A stretch of 64,000 bases of DNA from Xanthobacteraceae bacterium (lineage in GTDB: Bacteria > Pseudomonadota > Alphaproteobacteria > Rhizobiales > Xanthobacteraceae), in the NCBI GenBank assembly GCA_019750915.1, contig JAIENY010000016.1:1-64000 (forward strand), written 5' to 3'. How positions within the stretch are numbered: the stretch's first letter is position 1; the number at the start of each line of letters is the position of its first letter. This document shows positions 10,166 to 20,169 of this stretch, in pieces. A model generated the notes under the pieces. That model was not told the origin of the DNA and did not search any database. It was given only the letters and a program-made list of their open reading frames with translations. A program made the position numbers and the translations under genes.

Positions 10166-10908
10166 ACGGACGCATTGGCCTTGCGCTGCGGCTCGATCAG
10201 TTCCGGCCGTGATCCCGACAGGCGTTTGTGCATGTGAACCATGAAGGCCATGCCAAACAGTGGCGTCGCGAGGCTGACAATCGGAATCGATACGAAGGCC
10301 GCGATGAAAAGCCCGGCGATGAAGATCGTGGTTGCATGTTGCTTGCGCATCGCCTTGGCTTCCTCGATCGGACGGAAACGCATCGCGGCAAGTTCGAAAT
10401 ATTCGCGGCCGAGCAGCCATGCGGTCGCAATGAAAAACATGATGAAGCCTGCACCCGCGAACCACACGAACGGCAGTACGGCGATATAGACCGCAATGGT
10501 CAGCAGTGCGATCTTCACGCCTTCGATTAAAGCGCGCGCCAGCGGCACCGCACGTCCGGTGGGGTCGGCCGGATAATCCTTGCGCTCGACATGTTCAGCG
10601 ACGTCGTCGACGAACACGCTGGCGACAAGTGAGGTGACGGCCGGCATCAGGAACACGGCGCCAAACACGACGCCAAAACCCGCGGCAATGGAAATGATCC
10701 AGGACAGCGTTTCGAACAACGCATGATAGCCGCCGACCGATTGCTCCGCCCATGCCTCACCCGAACCCGCGAGCCAGTTCAACAGGCGCTGCAGCAAGAT
10801 CGCTCCGACCACGATCAGGATCAGTGCGAGGCTGACCGATTTCCACAGGATCGCCCGCATCGGCTGCGAGAATATCTCGGCCAGCGCCTTGATGGCGGCA
10901 TCGAACAT
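10162..10908 (-). CDS. EI24/CysZ-like membrane protein
   Basis: A 248-residue polytopic protein with hydrophobic helices near residues 23-45, 68-95, 135-165 and 195-225. It has the conserved start of the EI24 domain (MFDAAIKALAEIFSQPMRAI). The family includes CysZ, a sulfate channel, but alphaproteobacterial members are uncharacterised and no cys genes are adjacent, so a sulfate role is only a possibility. The frame is open to 11049, but ATG 10908 starts the conserved region. It overlaps the convergent nth by 4 bases. Confidence 0.8.
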   Translation of the reverse strand: MFDAAIKALAEIFSQPMRAILWKSVSLALILIVVGAILLQRLLNWLAGSGEAWAEQSVGGYHALFETLSWIISIAAGFGVVFGAVFLMPAVTSLVASVFVDDVAEHVERKDYPADPTGRAVPLARALIEGVKIALLTIAVYIAVLPFVWFAGAGFIMFFIATAWLLGREYFELAAMRFRPIEEAKAMRKQHATTIFIAGLFIAAFVSIPIVSLATPLFGMAFMVHMHKRLSGSRPELIEPQRKANASV

Positions 10909-10972
10909 GGCTGAAGCTCTCCAATTGCAGAAGAGGTAGCGATGCCGGGGGGCGAGGACAAGTGGATCGAAG

Positions 10973-11893
10973 CTATCTCGCGGATCCGGAATGCCGCGGG
11001 GAATGCGTTGCAGATTCGCTCTCCGCAGGCACGAGCATGGCGAGTGCACCGTCGAGGGCCGACGGCATATCCGAGGTCATGGCCGCTTGGGCGCCTTCGA
11101 AGACTCTCTCCGGAAAGGGGTCTTTTTCCGCCACCTCCTCCGGCGGCATCGGCGCATCGGCCCATTTCAATTGCGTGTAATCAAAACCGAGCACGATGGT
11201 CGGCTTGACCACCTCAAAATACGGCGAGATGTCGAAATCGCGAGGGGTGTAGAGCGAAGAGTCGCGGATGTGCAAAATCTCGCGACGTGCCCGCTTGCTG
11301 CCGGCACGGGTGACGCGCGGCAAGATCGGATAGCGTACGGCCCCGAACGCCTGCGCGATCAATGCCGAGCAGATGATTTTGGTGGGATCGCCGGAGCCCA
11401 GCGCCAGCATCCGTCGCCGCCAGCGCTGCGGCACCGGCAGCGGCACCAGATAGCGCAACAGATCTATGATGTTCTTGGTGTCGTAACCGAACCCGATGCG
11501 GTTGATCGCGTAACGGCAGACCGTGGTGCGGTCCTCATGCGACAATCCGACAGGGCGGCAGATGCGCGTATGATGGGTGATGTATTTCGACAACGGCGCC
11601 GTGATGACGCCCTCGCCGACATAGGCCTCGATCAGGACGTGAGGCTCTCCGTCGTGGGTCGAGGCGCCGTCAATCGGCCCGACATAAAGCGCCGAATGGG
11701 ACCATGTTGATTGCGTCAGGTATTTAATGATACCGGCGATGCGGTTGTTGCCTTCGATCAGCAGAACATCGCCCGGCTCAAGGAGCCTTTGCAGGCGTTC
11801 CGGATCACTCGGTGTAAACGGCTCATAGCCCGGTACCTCCTGCATGAGATAGCGGGAGAGGAGCTTGCCGACGGTATCGAGCACAAAGCCCAT
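10973..11893 (-). CDS. YiiX-like permuted papain-fold amidase/hydrolase
   Basis: A 306-residue protein of the YaeF/YiiX (permuted NlpC/P60) group. The likely catalytic His lies in STWSHSALYVG near residue 66 and the Cys in KIICSALIAQAFG near residue 178, in the permuted order typical of this family. An LEPGDVLLIEGNNRIAGIIKYL start to the domain also fits. There is no clear signal peptide. Substrates may be lipid- or peptide-linked amides; the actual substrate is unknown. It lies upstream of the EI24 gene on the same strand. Confidence 0.78.
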   Translation of the reverse strand: MGFVLDTVGKLLSRYLMQEVPGYEPFTPSDPERLQRLLEPGDVLLIEGNNRIAGIIKYLTQSTWSHSALYVGPIDGASTHDGEPHVLIEAYVGEGVITAPLSKYITHHTRICRPVGLSHEDRTTVCRYAINRIGFGYDTKNIIDLLRYLVPLPVPQRWRRRMLALGSGDPTKIICSALIAQAFGAVRYPILPRVTRAGSKRARREILHIRDSSLYTPRDFDISPYFEVVKPTIVLGFDYTQLKWADAPMPPEEVAEKDPFPERVFEGAQAAMTSDMPSALDGALAMLVPAESESATHSPRHSGSAR

Positions 11894-12100
11894 TGTGGCG
11901 GTTTCCCCGGCGTGACTTATGTCAGCTCATGTTTTTGTCGTTATTCGTTGGGTGAAAGTCTTCCTCAAAGCCATTGCCATTCCGTTCACGGGACGTGAGC
12001 CGGAACGACTGTTCATTTACCATAGACGTTGCGAAACGTATTTTGTTACGGCAAGTTGTCGGGTAATCGGATCCCCGGTTGAAACTTCGGAAACCATGAC

Positions 12101-13567
12101 ATGAAATTAACGCGCCGTGATTTCATGGCCGGAGCAGCGGCGTTCGCCGCGATTGCGCCGCGTCAATTCGCGACGGCCGCGACGCTGCCGCGTGAGGTTG
12201 ACGTTGCCATCGTCGGTGGCGGCGCGGCGGGGATCGCTGCGGCGCGCAAGGTGGTTGCAAGCGGGCGCTCCGCGATGATCATAGAGGCAGGCGCCGGAAT
12301 CGGTGGCCGCTGTACGACCGACAGCACGTCGTTCAATACGCCGTTCGATCGTGGCGCGCGCTGGCTCTACAACAACGATACGAATCCATTGATCGATCTT
12401 GCTCGCACAGCGCGGATCGACCTTGTGCAGGGCCCGCGTGGTCAGCGCATACGCATCGGACGGCGCAACGCGCGCGCGGGCGAGACGGAAGAATTTCTGG
12501 CACTGGTGGTTCGCGTCAATCGTGCGATGCAGGACGCTATCCATACCCGCGGTGATCTGCCGGCAGCGCAGGCTTTGCCTAATGATGTTGGCGATTGGGC
12601 AGGGACGCTGGATTTTCAGCTCGGTGCGATGCAGACCGGGAAAAATCTCGGCGATTTGTCGGCCGCGGATTTGCTGACATTGCAGCCGCGCGAGCCGCTG
12701 TCCTATTGCCGTCAGGGCGTCGGCACGCTGATTGCGCGGCTGGCTGACAAGATCCCAGTGGCTTTGTCGACTCCCGTGACAGCCATCAAGTGGAGTGCCA
12801 GGGACGCGCAAATCGAAACCGGCGCTGGAACGCTGACGGCGCGTGCGGTGATTGTCACCGCGTCGGCCAGTGTTCTTAATGCAGGTGTGATCAAGTTCAC
12901 GCCAGAGCTTCCGAAGCGTCAATCCGATGCGCTGTCGAAACTCACGCTCGGCAGTTTTGATCACATCGCGCTCGAGCTTCCGGGCAATCCGCTGGGGCTC
13001 GCGCGCGACGATTCTTTCATTGAAAAAAGCAGCGATCGCCGCACCGGCCTTCTGCTTGCCAATATCGGCGCGACCTCGTTGTGTCAGGTCGATGTCGCCG
13101 GATCCTTCGGCGCGGAACTGTCGGCACAGGGAGAAGCTGCGATGGTGGATTTTGCTGCCGAGTGGCTACGGAATCTGTTTGGCGGCGATATCGCCAAAGC
13201 CGTGCAGCGCAAGAGCGTGACCCGCTGGAATAACGTGCCCTATGTGATGGGTGCGATGTCAGCCGCGTTGCCCGGCGGGCAGCCGTCGCGGCGGATTCTG
13301 ATGGAGCCGCTCGGCTCGCTGTTCTTTGCCGGCGAGGCGATCCACGAGACGCAGTGGGGCAGTGTCAACGGTGCTTGGGCGTCCGGCGAACGCGCCGCCG
13401 AAGCCGCAATTCGCAAGGTTAGCGGCGCGAAAGCGGAAGGCCCGGTGGGTTCGACCAAGGAACGCGCGAAGACCAAGAAGCGATCATCGCAATCCGCGCC
13501 GTCGCATGCCTCACCGGCCTCCAAGTCACGTGATCGTGGTCTGTCCTGGCCGGGCTCGGGCTTTTAA
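12101..13567 (+). CDS. Tat-exported FAD-dependent amine oxidase-like flavoprotein
   Basis: A 488-residue protein with a twin-arginine signal ([17 protein letters not shown]) and a Rossmann FAD motif starting at [19 protein letters not shown]. The C-terminal FAD contact region ([20 protein letters not shown]) resembles the flavin monoamine oxidase family. The last 50 residues are basic and Lys/Ser-rich ([20 protein letters not shown]) and probably disordered. It should act in the periplasm; its substrate is not evident. It converges on pheT with a 4-base overlap. Confidence 0.85.
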   Translation: MKLTRRDFMAGAAAFAAIAPRQFATAATLPREVDVAIVGGGAAGIAAARKVVASGRSAMIIEAGAGIGGRCTTDSTSFNTPFDRGARWLYNNDTNPLIDLARTARIDLVQGPRGQRIRIGRRNARAGETEEFLALVVRVNRAMQDAIHTRGDLPAAQALPNDVGDWAGTLDFQLGAMQTGKNLGDLSAADLLTLQPREPLSYCRQGVGTLIARLADKIPVALSTPVTAIKWSARDAQIETGAGTLTARAVIVTASASVLNAGVIKFTPELPKRQSDALSKLTLGSFDHIALELPGNPLGLARDDSFIEKSSDRRTGLLLANIGATSLCQVDVAGSFGAELSAQGEAAMVDFAAEWLRNLFGGDIAKAVQRKSVTRWNNVPYVMGAMSAALPGGQPSRRILMEPLGSLFFAGEAIHETQWGSVNGAWASGERAAEAAIRKVSGAKAEGPVGSTKERAKTKKRSSQSAPSHASPASKSRDRGLSWPGSGF

Positions 13568-15996
13568 TCGCGCAGCGTGCCGCCGGTTTTCTTGGTCACG
13601 TCAGTCACGATCTTGGCAGCGATCGCCTCGATCTCCTGATCGGTCAGGGTCTTTTCGCGCGGCTGCAGCGTGACGGCAATGCCGACCGATTTCTTGCCGT
13701 CCGGAACACCCTTGCCATCGTAAACGTCAAATACCGTCACGCCGGTGATCAGCTTCTTGTCGACAGCCTGCGCGGTGCGCACGATGTCCAGAGCCTTCAC
13801 GCCGCGATCGACGATGAAGGCGAAATCACGCGATACCGGCTGGAACGGCGACAGCTCCAGCGGCGGCTTGGCGCGCGTTGCGCGTACTTTTGCATCGGGA
13901 ATGCGATCGAGCAGAATTTCAAACGCAACCAGCGGGCCGGCGGCCTTCAACGCATCGAGTGTGCGCGGATGCAATTCGCCGAACCAGCCCAGAACATTCT
14001 GCGGACCGATCTGCAGCACAGCAGAGCGGCCTGGATGCAGCCATGCCGGTGCGCCTTTTGCCTCGTTGCAGGGAACGACCTGAAGTGCCTGCACCGGCGC
14101 GCCCGCCGCAGCAAGCGCCGCGAACGCATCGCCCTTGGCGTCGAACGCATTAACAGCCATGGCTTCTGATTTATCCAACCATGAACGACCGATGCCCTTC
14201 GACGACGCCAGCCCACGGCGCACGCCGCTGGCTGCGATCATCTGGTCTTCCGGCCTGTCGCCCAGAAACACCTGCCCGACCTCAAACAAAGCGACGTCGA
14301 TAAAGCCGCGGTCGGCGTTCGCCTGCGCGACCGCAACCAGTCCGGGCACCAGCGATGGGCGCATGTCGGACAGGTCCGATGCAATCGGATTGGCGAGCGC
14401 GAGCTCGGCCTTTCCGCCGCCGAATTGTTCGGCCTGCAATTTTGAGACGAACGACCACGTCACCGCTTCGGTAAGGCCGCGCACTGCAAGTCCGCGCTTG
14501 GCGCGGCGCGTGCGTAGCTGGATCGGTGTCAGCACCGGCTTGCGCGGTGCATCGCCGCGATCGAACGGCGTCAGCGGCACGCGATCGACACCGACGATAC
14601 GGACGATCTCCTCGACAATGTCGGCTTTGCCATGCACGTCGGCGCGCCATGAGGGGACCGCGACTTTCACCACCGGACCCGCGCCCGCGACCATGAAACC
14701 AAGATGATTGAGGATGCGCTTGATTTCGGTCAACGAGACGTCAATGCCCGCCAGACGCTTCACTTCGTCGAGCGGAAATTCGATCAGGCGATCGTCGCCG
14801 TGGGTATCGCCCGCCACGGTGATCTCGGACGGCGTACCACCGCACAGATCCAGCACCATCGCGGTCGCCATTTCGAGTCCCGGCACCATGAATTCGGGAT
14901 CGACGCCGCGCTCGAAGCGATAACGTGCATCCGAGTTAATGCCGAGCTTGCGGCCGGTCTGCGCGATGTTGATCTCGTTCCACAGCGCCGATTCGATCAG
15001 CACATCCGTGGTGCTCTCGTCGCAGCCCGAGGCCTCGCCGCCGATGATGCCGGCAAGTGATTCCGCACCAGAGTCGTCGGCGATCACGCACATTGTCTCG
15101 TCGAGCGTGTAGGTTTTTCCGTCGAGAGCGAGCAGCGTCTCGCCGGACCTTCCCCGGCGCACGACCAGATTTCCCTTGACCTTCGCGGCGTCGAACACAT
15201 GCAGTGGACGGCCACGGTCAAAGGTCATGAAGTTGGTGATGTCAACCAGCGCGTTGATCGGACGCAGACCGATCGAGGTCAGGCGCCGCTGCAGCCATTC
15301 AGGCGAGGCACCGTTCTTGACGCCGCGTACCAGCCGCAGCGCGAAGCCGGGACAGAGGTTGGAGTCTTCGATCTTCACCTGCACGGGCAATGCGAATTCG
15401 CCCTTGATCGGCTTTGGCGCGTCATTCCTGAACTTGCCCATGCCGGCCGCGCCAAGGTCGCGCGCGATGCCGTGCACGCCGGTCGCATCAGCGCGGTTCG
15501 GCGTCAGGTTGATCTCGATCACCGGATCGCCCAAACCGGCCCATTCCGCATAAGGCTTGCCGATCGGCGCATCGGCAGGAAGCTCAATGATGCCGTCGTG
15601 ATCCTCGGAGAGTTCGAGTTCGGCAGCGGAGCACAGCATACCGTTGCTCTCGACGCCGCGGATGTTGCCGACGCTGAGCGTGATGTTCTTGCCGGGAATA
15701 TAGGTGCCGGGAGGCGCGAACACGCTGACAAGACCCGCGCGTGCGTTCGGCGCGCCGCAGACCACCTGAAGCGGCGCTGCCCCATTGCCGATATCGACCA
15801 TGCACACGCGGAGTCGATCCGCATTCGGATGCTGCTCGGCGGTGATGATCTTGGCGATGACATAAGGCGCGAGTGTTTTCGCCTTGTCTTCGAGGTGCTC
15901 GACCTCAAGCCCGATCATGGTGAGCTTGTCGGCGAGCTTTTCCAGCGGCTCGTCGGTGTCGAGATGCTCTTTCAGCCAGGAGAGGGTGAATTTCAC
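13564..15996 (-). CDS. pheT: Phenylalanyl-tRNA synthetase beta subunit
   Basis: Large subunit of the alpha2beta2 enzyme that charges tRNA-Phe. The 810-residue product shows the N-terminal start [21 protein letters not shown], the tRNA-binding (EMAP-like) domain near residues 40-150, the B3/4 editing region, B5, and the C-terminal anticodon-binding (FDX-ACB) domain with [19 protein letters not shown]. The start overlaps the pheS stop by 4 bases, so the two subunits are translationally coupled. Confidence 0.97.
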   Translation of the reverse strand: MKFTLSWLKEHLDTDEPLEKLADKLTMIGLEVEHLEDKAKTLAPYVIAKIITAEQHPNADRLRVCMVDIGNGAAPLQVVCGAPNARAGLVSVFAPPGTYIPGKNITLSVGNIRGVESNGMLCSAAELELSEDHDGIIELPADAPIGKPYAEWAGLGDPVIEINLTPNRADATGVHGIARDLGAAGMGKFRNDAPKPIKGEFALPVQVKIEDSNLCPGFALRLVRGVKNGASPEWLQRRLTSIGLRPINALVDITNFMTFDRGRPLHVFDAAKVKGNLVVRRGRSGETLLALDGKTYTLDETMCVIADDSGAESLAGIIGGEASGCDESTTDVLIESALWNEINIAQTGRKLGINSDARYRFERGVDPEFMVPGLEMATAMVLDLCGGTPSEITVAGDTHGDDRLIEFPLDEVKRLAGIDVSLTEIKRILNHLGFMVAGAGPVVKVAVPSWRADVHGKADIVEEIVRIVGVDRVPLTPFDRGDAPRKPVLTPIQLRTRRAKRGLAVRGLTEAVTWSFVSKLQAEQFGGGKAELALANPIASDLSDMRPSLVPGLVAVAQANADRGFIDVALFEVGQVFLGDRPEDQMIAASGVRRGLASSKGIGRSWLDKSEAMAVNAFDAKGDAFAALAAAGAPVQALQVVPCNEAKGAPAWLHPGRSAVLQIGPQNVLGWFGELHPRTLDALKAAGPLVAFEILLDRIPDAKVRATRAKPPLELSPFQPVSRDFAFIVDRGVKALDIVRTAQAVDKKLITGVTVFDVYDGKGVPDGKKSVGIAVTLQPREKTLTDQEIEAIAAKIVTDVTKKTGGTLRD

Positions 15997-17075
15997 GACG
16001 ACAGCCCTCCCGCCAGCGTCGGAATCTCGAGCGGCTTGAATCCGTAATGATTGAGCCAGCGCACGTCACCCTCGAACATCTGGCGCAGGTCGCTGATGCC
16101 GTATTTCAGCATCGCGATGCGATCGATGCCCATGCCCCAGGCGAAGCCCTGATAGACATCAGGATCGATGCCGCAGTTGCGCAGCACGTTCGGATGCACC
16201 ATGCCGCAGCCGAGAATTTCCAGCCAGTCTTCGCCTTCGCCGAATCTAATTTCGTTCTTGCCGCGGCGGCACTGGATATCGACCTCCATCGACGGCTCGG
16301 TGAAGGGGAAGAAGGACGGACGAAAGCGCATGTTGACGTTGTCGACCTCGAAGAACGCCTTGCAGAACTCCGCGAGAATCCATTTCAGGTGACCGAGATG
16401 CGAGCCCTTGTCGATCACCAGCCCCTCGACCTGATGAAACATCGGCGTGTGGGTCTGGTCGCTGTCGCAGCGGTAGGTTCGGCCGGGACAGATCACGCGG
16501 ATCGGCGGCTTCTGGGTGAGCATGGTGCGCACCTGCACCGGCGAGGTGTGAGTGCGCAGCAGCAGGCGTTCGCCGTCTTCCTTCGGATTGAAGAAGAAGG
16601 TGTCGTGCATCTCCCGCGCCGGATGGCCCTCGGGAAAGTTCAGCTTGGTGAAATTGTAATCGTCGGACTCGATGTCCGGGCCTTCCGCGATCGAAAAACC
16701 CATGTCGGCGAAGATCGCGGTCAGTTCGTCCATCACCTGAGAGATCGGATGGATGCGGCCCTGCTCGGCGGGCGTGTCGCGCAACGGCAAGGTGACGTCG
16801 ATGCTCTCGGAGGCGAGGCGCGCATCGAGCGCGGCGTTTTTCAGGACATCGCGGCGGGCGGTCAGCGCCTCGGTCACGCGGTCCTTCGCGGCGTTGATCG
16901 CAGCGCCTTCGGTCTTGCGCTGGTCCGGCGACATCTTGCCGAGCGTCGCCAGCAGCGCGGAGATCGAGCCTTTCTTGCCCAGCGCACCAACGCGGACGGC
17001 CTCAAGCGAAGCTTCGTCGGAAGCCGCAGCGACCGCAGAAAGAATTTCGGATTCGAGTGTTGCGAGATCGGACAT
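15993..17075 (-). CDS. pheS: Phenylalanyl-tRNA synthetase alpha subunit
   Basis: Catalytic class II synthetase subunit, 360 residues. Visible are the N-terminal coiled coil (residues 1-90), motif 1 region [19 protein letters not shown], motif 2 ([11 protein letters not shown] with preceding [12 protein letters not shown]) and the C-terminal motif 3 region [18 protein letters not shown]. It is the first gene of pheST. The rplT gene lies 123 bases upstream on the same strand, so this may be one large translation operon. Confidence 0.97.
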   Translation of the reverse strand: MSDLATLESEILSAVAAASDEASLEAVRVGALGKKGSISALLATLGKMSPDQRKTEGAAINAAKDRVTEALTARRDVLKNAALDARLASESIDVTLPLRDTPAEQGRIHPISQVMDELTAIFADMGFSIAEGPDIESDDYNFTKLNFPEGHPAREMHDTFFFNPKEDGERLLLRTHTSPVQVRTMLTQKPPIRVICPGRTYRCDSDQTHTPMFHQVEGLVIDKGSHLGHLKWILAEFCKAFFEVDNVNMRFRPSFFPFTEPSMEVDIQCRRGKNEIRFGEGEDWLEILGCGMVHPNVLRNCGIDPDVYQGFAWGMGIDRIAMLKYGISDLRQMFEGDVRWLNHYGFKPLEIPTLAGGLSS

Positions 17076-17198
17076 CGCAGAGCCCCAGCGGAACGGTTTG
17101 TGGTCAAATCGTCCGGCGGGGATCGGTGAGCCCAGCCGAACGGAGCGGGACGTTGTTACGTCCCGGTCGTGTCGGCCTCGTGCAAGAGGGGCAAGCCC

Positions 17199-17558
17199 TT
17201 AGGCCGCGAGAGCGGCCTTGGCCTTTTCGGCGATCGCCTGGAACGCCGCCGGCTCGTGAATGGCCAGATCCGACAGCACCTTGCGATCGACAACGACGCC
17301 CGACTTGGCGAGGCCGTCGATAAATCGGCTGTAGGTCATGCCGAAGGGACGAACGGCTGCGTTGATGCGCTGGATCCAGAGCGCGCGGAAATTGCGCTTC
17401 TTCAGCTTGCGCCCGATGTAAGCGTACTGGCCGGCCTTATCGACGGCAGCCTTCGCAGCGCGGATGGTGTTCTTGCGGCGGCCACGGAAACCTTCGGCGG
17501 CCTTGTAGACTTTCTTGTGCTTGGCATGAGCCGTCACACCGCGTTTAACGCGAGCCAT
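17199..17558 (-). CDS. rplT: 50S ribosomal protein L20
   Basis: A 119-residue, highly basic protein starting [20 protein letters not shown], characteristic of L20, an early-assembly 23S rRNA-binding protein. It follows rpmI by 66 bases in the conserved infC-rpmI-rplT order. I saw no clear terminator between rplT and pheS. Confidence 0.98.
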   Translation of the reverse strand: MARVKRGVTAHAKHKKVYKAAEGFRGRRKNTIRAAKAAVDKAGQYAYIGRKLKKRNFRALWIQRINAAVRPFGMTYSRFIDGLAKSGVVVDRKVLSDLAIHEPAAFQAIAEKAKAALAA

Positions 17559-17624
17559 GACTGATCTCCTTCATCTGAAAATTGAAATGGTTACAGAGCG
17601 CCGCGCGAGCGCGGCAAATGGCGA

Positions 17625-17825
17625 TCAGTCGTTCGGCAAGAAATATTTCTTGATGTTGTCGCCGTCGGTCTTGAACAGGATGCGCGTGCCGCGCAGCTGA
17701 CGGATCTGCTTCTTGGTCCGCTTGATCATGCCGTGGCGCTTGCCTGCGTGGGCCGACACGACTTTCCCGGTTCCGGTGACTTTGAAGCGCTTTTTGGCGC
17801 CTGACTTGGTCTTCAGCTTGGGCAT
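17625..17825 (-). CDS. rpmI: 50S ribosomal protein L35
   Basis: A 66-residue basic protein starting [20 protein letters not shown], typical of L35. The start is preceded by a strong AGGAG ribosome-binding site. It is separated from infC by almost 600 bases that contain an infC terminator and a plus-strand small ORF, so it probably has its own promoter. Confidence 0.97.
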
Positions 17826-17877
17826 TTTGCTCTCCTAAGGCCTAGCACAAAGCCACTCCGAAAGGCGGCGTGCCGGC

Positions 17878-17907
17878 TTGAATTGCTCGTTAGAGCGTTG
17901 AATTGCT
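17878..17907. repeat. Two 10-bp direct repeats upstream of rpmI
   Basis: TTGAATTGCT occurs at 17878-17887 and again at 17898-17907, exactly 20 bases apart (two helical turns), 52-82 bases upstream of the rpmI start. The spacing suggests a regulator-binding site or promoter-associated element, but no known site is recognised. Confidence 0.35.
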
Positions 17908-18127
17908 TAAGGATTTACCCGAATGGCAAACTCAGCAAAAACACCGCCACGGCAGCCCTTATTCAGCCGGGCGGTGAAGGCCGGGCTTATGGCAGAGAAA
18001 TGCCCTGTTGGCAACGACTAACGGCACCTTCCGCAGCTATGCACTTGATGCAACGCTGCGGCGCACTAGAAAAAAATTACCTTTGCCCCATATCCTTGGC
18101 CATGGATTGAATCGTGAGGACATGGTG

Positions 18128-18244
18128 ATGAAAAGGAAGGCAAAAGCGAGGGCCATCGCGGCCCAGCCTGATGCGGCACGAGTCGCGGCGTGGATCGCAG
18201 CCGGGGCGCTGGTGATCGGCGCTTTACTCGGTCGCGGATTTTGA
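18128..18244 (+). CDS. Possible 38-residue single-pass membrane protein
   Basis: ATG 18128 is preceded by GAGGA at 18116-18120 with a 7-base spacer. The product has a basic N-terminus (MKRKAKARAIAAQ), one hydrophobic helix (VAAWIAAGALVIGALLG) and a short RGF tail. A perfect intrinsic terminator on the same strand lies 55 bases after the stop, which supports transcription in this direction. It runs opposite to rpmI and infC. No family is recognised. The in-frame ATG 18122 is too close to the ribosome-binding site to be preferred. Confidence 0.45.
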   Translation: MKRKAKARAIAAQPDAARVAAWIAAGALVIGALLGRGF

Positions 18245-18298
18245 TTTGAGACACGACGGCCGCCCGGCCGCCGGGATGAACGCTCGGCAAGGAAATAC

Positions 18299-18319
18299 GG
18301 CGCCGTGAGGCGCCTTTTT
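18299..18319 (+). terminator. Intrinsic terminator after the small plus-strand ORF
   Basis: GGCGCC at 18299-18304, loop GTGA, GGCGCC at 18309-18314, then five T at 18315-18319. No other plus-strand gene precedes it since 13567, so it most likely ends the small ORF transcript. Confidence 0.75.
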
Positions 18320-18350
18320 CATGCGTGCCGTCCGGCTCGCCCAGACCGCC

Positions 18351-18389
18351 AAACGAAAACAGCGGCCTTACGAGCTTCGCAAGGCCGCT
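18351..18389 (-). terminator. Terminator downstream of infC
   Basis: Perfect 9-bp stem AGCGGCCTT (18361-18369) / AAGGCCGCT (18381-18389) with an 11-base loop. On the minus strand it is followed by GTTTTCGTTT. It begins 25 bases after the infC stop, indicating that infC is not simply cotranscribed with rpmI-rplT. Confidence 0.7.
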
Positions 18390-18413
18390 GCCAAACTTTG
18401 TCGCGGATCGAAA

Positions 18414-18953
18414 TCAGCGCGGCGCCAAAATCATCACGACCTGACGGCCTTCGAACCTGGCGTCCTGCTCGACCTTCGCAATGTCTGCGACGGCGGCCTT
18501 CACCTTCTCCAGCAGCTTCGTACCGATTTCCTGGTGGGCCATTTCACGGCCGCGATAACGCAGCGTGATCTTGACCTTGTCGCCTTCCTCGAAGAAGCGA
18601 AGCATGGCGCGCATCTTCACGTCGTAGTCGTGATCGTCGATCATCGGGCGGAGCTTGATCTCCTTGATCTCGACGACCTTCTGCTTCTTGCGCGCCTCGG
18701 CGGCTTTCTTCTGGGCCTGAAATTTATATTTCCCATAGTCCATGATCTTGCAGACCGGTGGACTGACGTTGGGAGAAATCTCGACGAGATCCATTCCAGC
18801 TTCCATGGCCATCTTCACGGCTATGGCGGTTTCCACCTTGCCAATATTTGTGCCGTGCTGATCGATTAACTGGATTTCGAGGTTGCGGATCTCGTCATTG
18901 GTGCGCGGCCCGTCTTTGGTGACTGGCGCCGGGGCTCTATTCGGACGGCGAAT
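18414..18953 (-). CDS. infC: Translation initiation factor IF-3 with AUU start codon
   Basis: IF-3 binds the 30S subunit and checks start-codon fidelity. The product from the ATT codon at 18953-18951 is 179 residues: [21 protein letters not shown], then the IF-3 N domain with [16 protein letters not shown] and the C domain with [18 protein letters not shown]. This is the family length, whereas the upstream ATG at 19040 adds 29 unconserved residues. IF-3 genes are known to use AUU for autoregulation, because IF-3 rejects non-canonical starts. The same logic probably applies here. Confidence 0.93.
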   Translation of the reverse strand: MRRPNRAPAPVTKDGPRTNDEIRNLEIQLIDQHGTNIGKVETAIAVKMAMEAGMDLVEISPNVSPPVCKIMDYGKYKFQAQKKAAEARKKQKVVEIKEIKLRPMIDDHDYDVKMRAMLRFFEEGDKVKITLRYRGREMAHQEIGTKLLEKVKAAVADIAKVEQDARFEGRQVVMILAPR

Positions 18954-18964
18954 GGGGAATCTCC
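18951..18964 (-). promoter_or_regulatory. infC ribosome-binding site and AUU start
   Basis: On the minus strand GGAG (18964-18961) is followed by 7 bases and then ATT at 18953-18951. No ATG, GTG or TTG in the right frame sits at a suitable distance, so the ribosome-binding site decides the start. This arrangement matches the autoregulated infC start known from E. coli. Confidence 0.8.
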
Positions 18965-19311
18965 AGAATTGTTGAAATAGGCGGCTAGTCTGCTGGATTT
19001 GCGAGAGGCGGGCAAGGCTCACGAACAACCTTCGTGGCAAAAAGCCTCAAATCCGAGGCATTTCAGTCACGTTGCGGCGCGCCGCTCCCAGTCCTCATGT
19101 AAAGATCATGCGCCGGTTCGGCAACGGTTCCGGCGAATTCGGTGTATCAAATCCCCCAACCCTGTTCCACACCGGTCCAAGGGAAGTCCGGCTGAGAGGT
19201 CGCTGCCCGGCGCGGAATCATCCGTCCCGGCCCCCCGGGAAGGAACGGCGCGTTGACACCATGCCCGCTCTTTCAATAACAGCGGGCAGCTCACACGATC
19301 CGCGAACCCCA
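18965..19311. other. Intergenic region between infC and the divergent hydrolase
   Basis: About 350 bases without a supported gene, which must hold the promoters of infC (minus) and the hydrolase (plus). An inverted repeat around 19263-19286 (CCCGCT ... AGCGGG) lies between the two candidate hydrolase start codons. I see nothing else that I can name. Confidence 0.5.
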
Positions 19312-20103
19312 ATGACCGATCTTATCCCTGAACAACCCGAGTTCATTGACGTCAGAACGCCTCTTGGAGAGCGCCGTATTGCGGTGCGCCGCAGAACCGG
19401 CCGCTTGCCGGGTCTGGTGTGGCTGGGCGGTTTTCGTTCCGACATGAAGGGCACCAAAGCAGCGGCGCTCGATGCGTTCGCGGTCGAAAATGATCGCGCC
19501 TATGTGCGTTTCGATTATTCCGGCCACGGGGAATCGTCGGGCGATTTCAAGGACGGCACGATCGGACAATGGCTTGAAGAAAGCATCGCCGTGTTTGACG
19601 CCTTCTGCGAAGGGCCGCAGGTTCTTGTCGGCTCGTCGATGGGCGGATGGATGGCACTGCTGCTGGCACGAGCCATTGCTGCGCGCAAGGACAAGGGAGA
19701 TGCGTCGCTCGCGGGCCTCGTACTGATCGCGCCCGCGCCGGATTTCACCGAAGAACTGATGTGGAAGGCGTTTTCGCCCGCAATCCGCAAGGAGATGGAA
19801 ATCCGCGGCGTGTGGTACCGCCCATCGGATTATGGTGATCCCTATCCGATCACATATAGACTGATTGAAGAGGGCCGTGACCATCTCGTGCTGGATGGCA
19901 TGCTCGATCTTGGCTGTCCGGTCCGGATTCTGCAGGGCGCCAAGGACGAGGACGTGCCCTGGCAGCACGCATTCAAGCTCACACATTCGCTGCCGAGCGA
20001 CGATGTGGTGTTGACGCTTATTCAGGACGGCGATCATCGCCTGTCGCGTCCTCAGGATATTGCGCGCATCCTGGCGACGGTGAAGGAACTGGCGGAAGGA
20101 TAA
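19312..20103 (+). CDS. Alpha/beta hydrolase
   Basis: A 263-residue serine hydrolase. The nucleophile elbow is VLVGSSMGGWMALL, the oxyanion region is WLGGFRSDMKGTKA, and the likely acid and His lie in LQGAKDEDVPW and DGDHRLSRPQD. It resembles ABHD10/palmitoyl-thioesterase-like cytoplasmic esterases, but the substrate is unknown. The start is uncertain: ATG 19312 (MTDLIPEQPEF) is chosen because homology begins there; ATG 19261 would add 17 residues. Confidence 0.85.
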   Translation: MTDLIPEQPEFIDVRTPLGERRIAVRRRTGRLPGLVWLGGFRSDMKGTKAAALDAFAVENDRAYVRFDYSGHGESSGDFKDGTIGQWLEESIAVFDAFCEGPQVLVGSSMGGWMALLLARAIAARKDKGDASLAGLVLIAPAPDFTEELMWKAFSPAIRKEMEIRGVWYRPSDYGDPYPITYRLIEEGRDHLVLDGMLDLGCPVRILQGAKDEDVPWQHAFKLTHSLPSDDVVLTLIQDGDHRLSRPQDIARILATVKELAEG

Positions 20104-20169
20104 TGGCGGTCCGCGTCGCTGCGATGGTGAAGATTCGCTCGTCCCGTCTTTGCGGGAAGCCGAGCAGGA

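Noticed and set aside
18414-19040. infC starting at ATG 19040
   Set aside because: The 29 added residues are unconserved and the length would exceed that of IF-3. The ATT with GGAG at the right distance is the better start.
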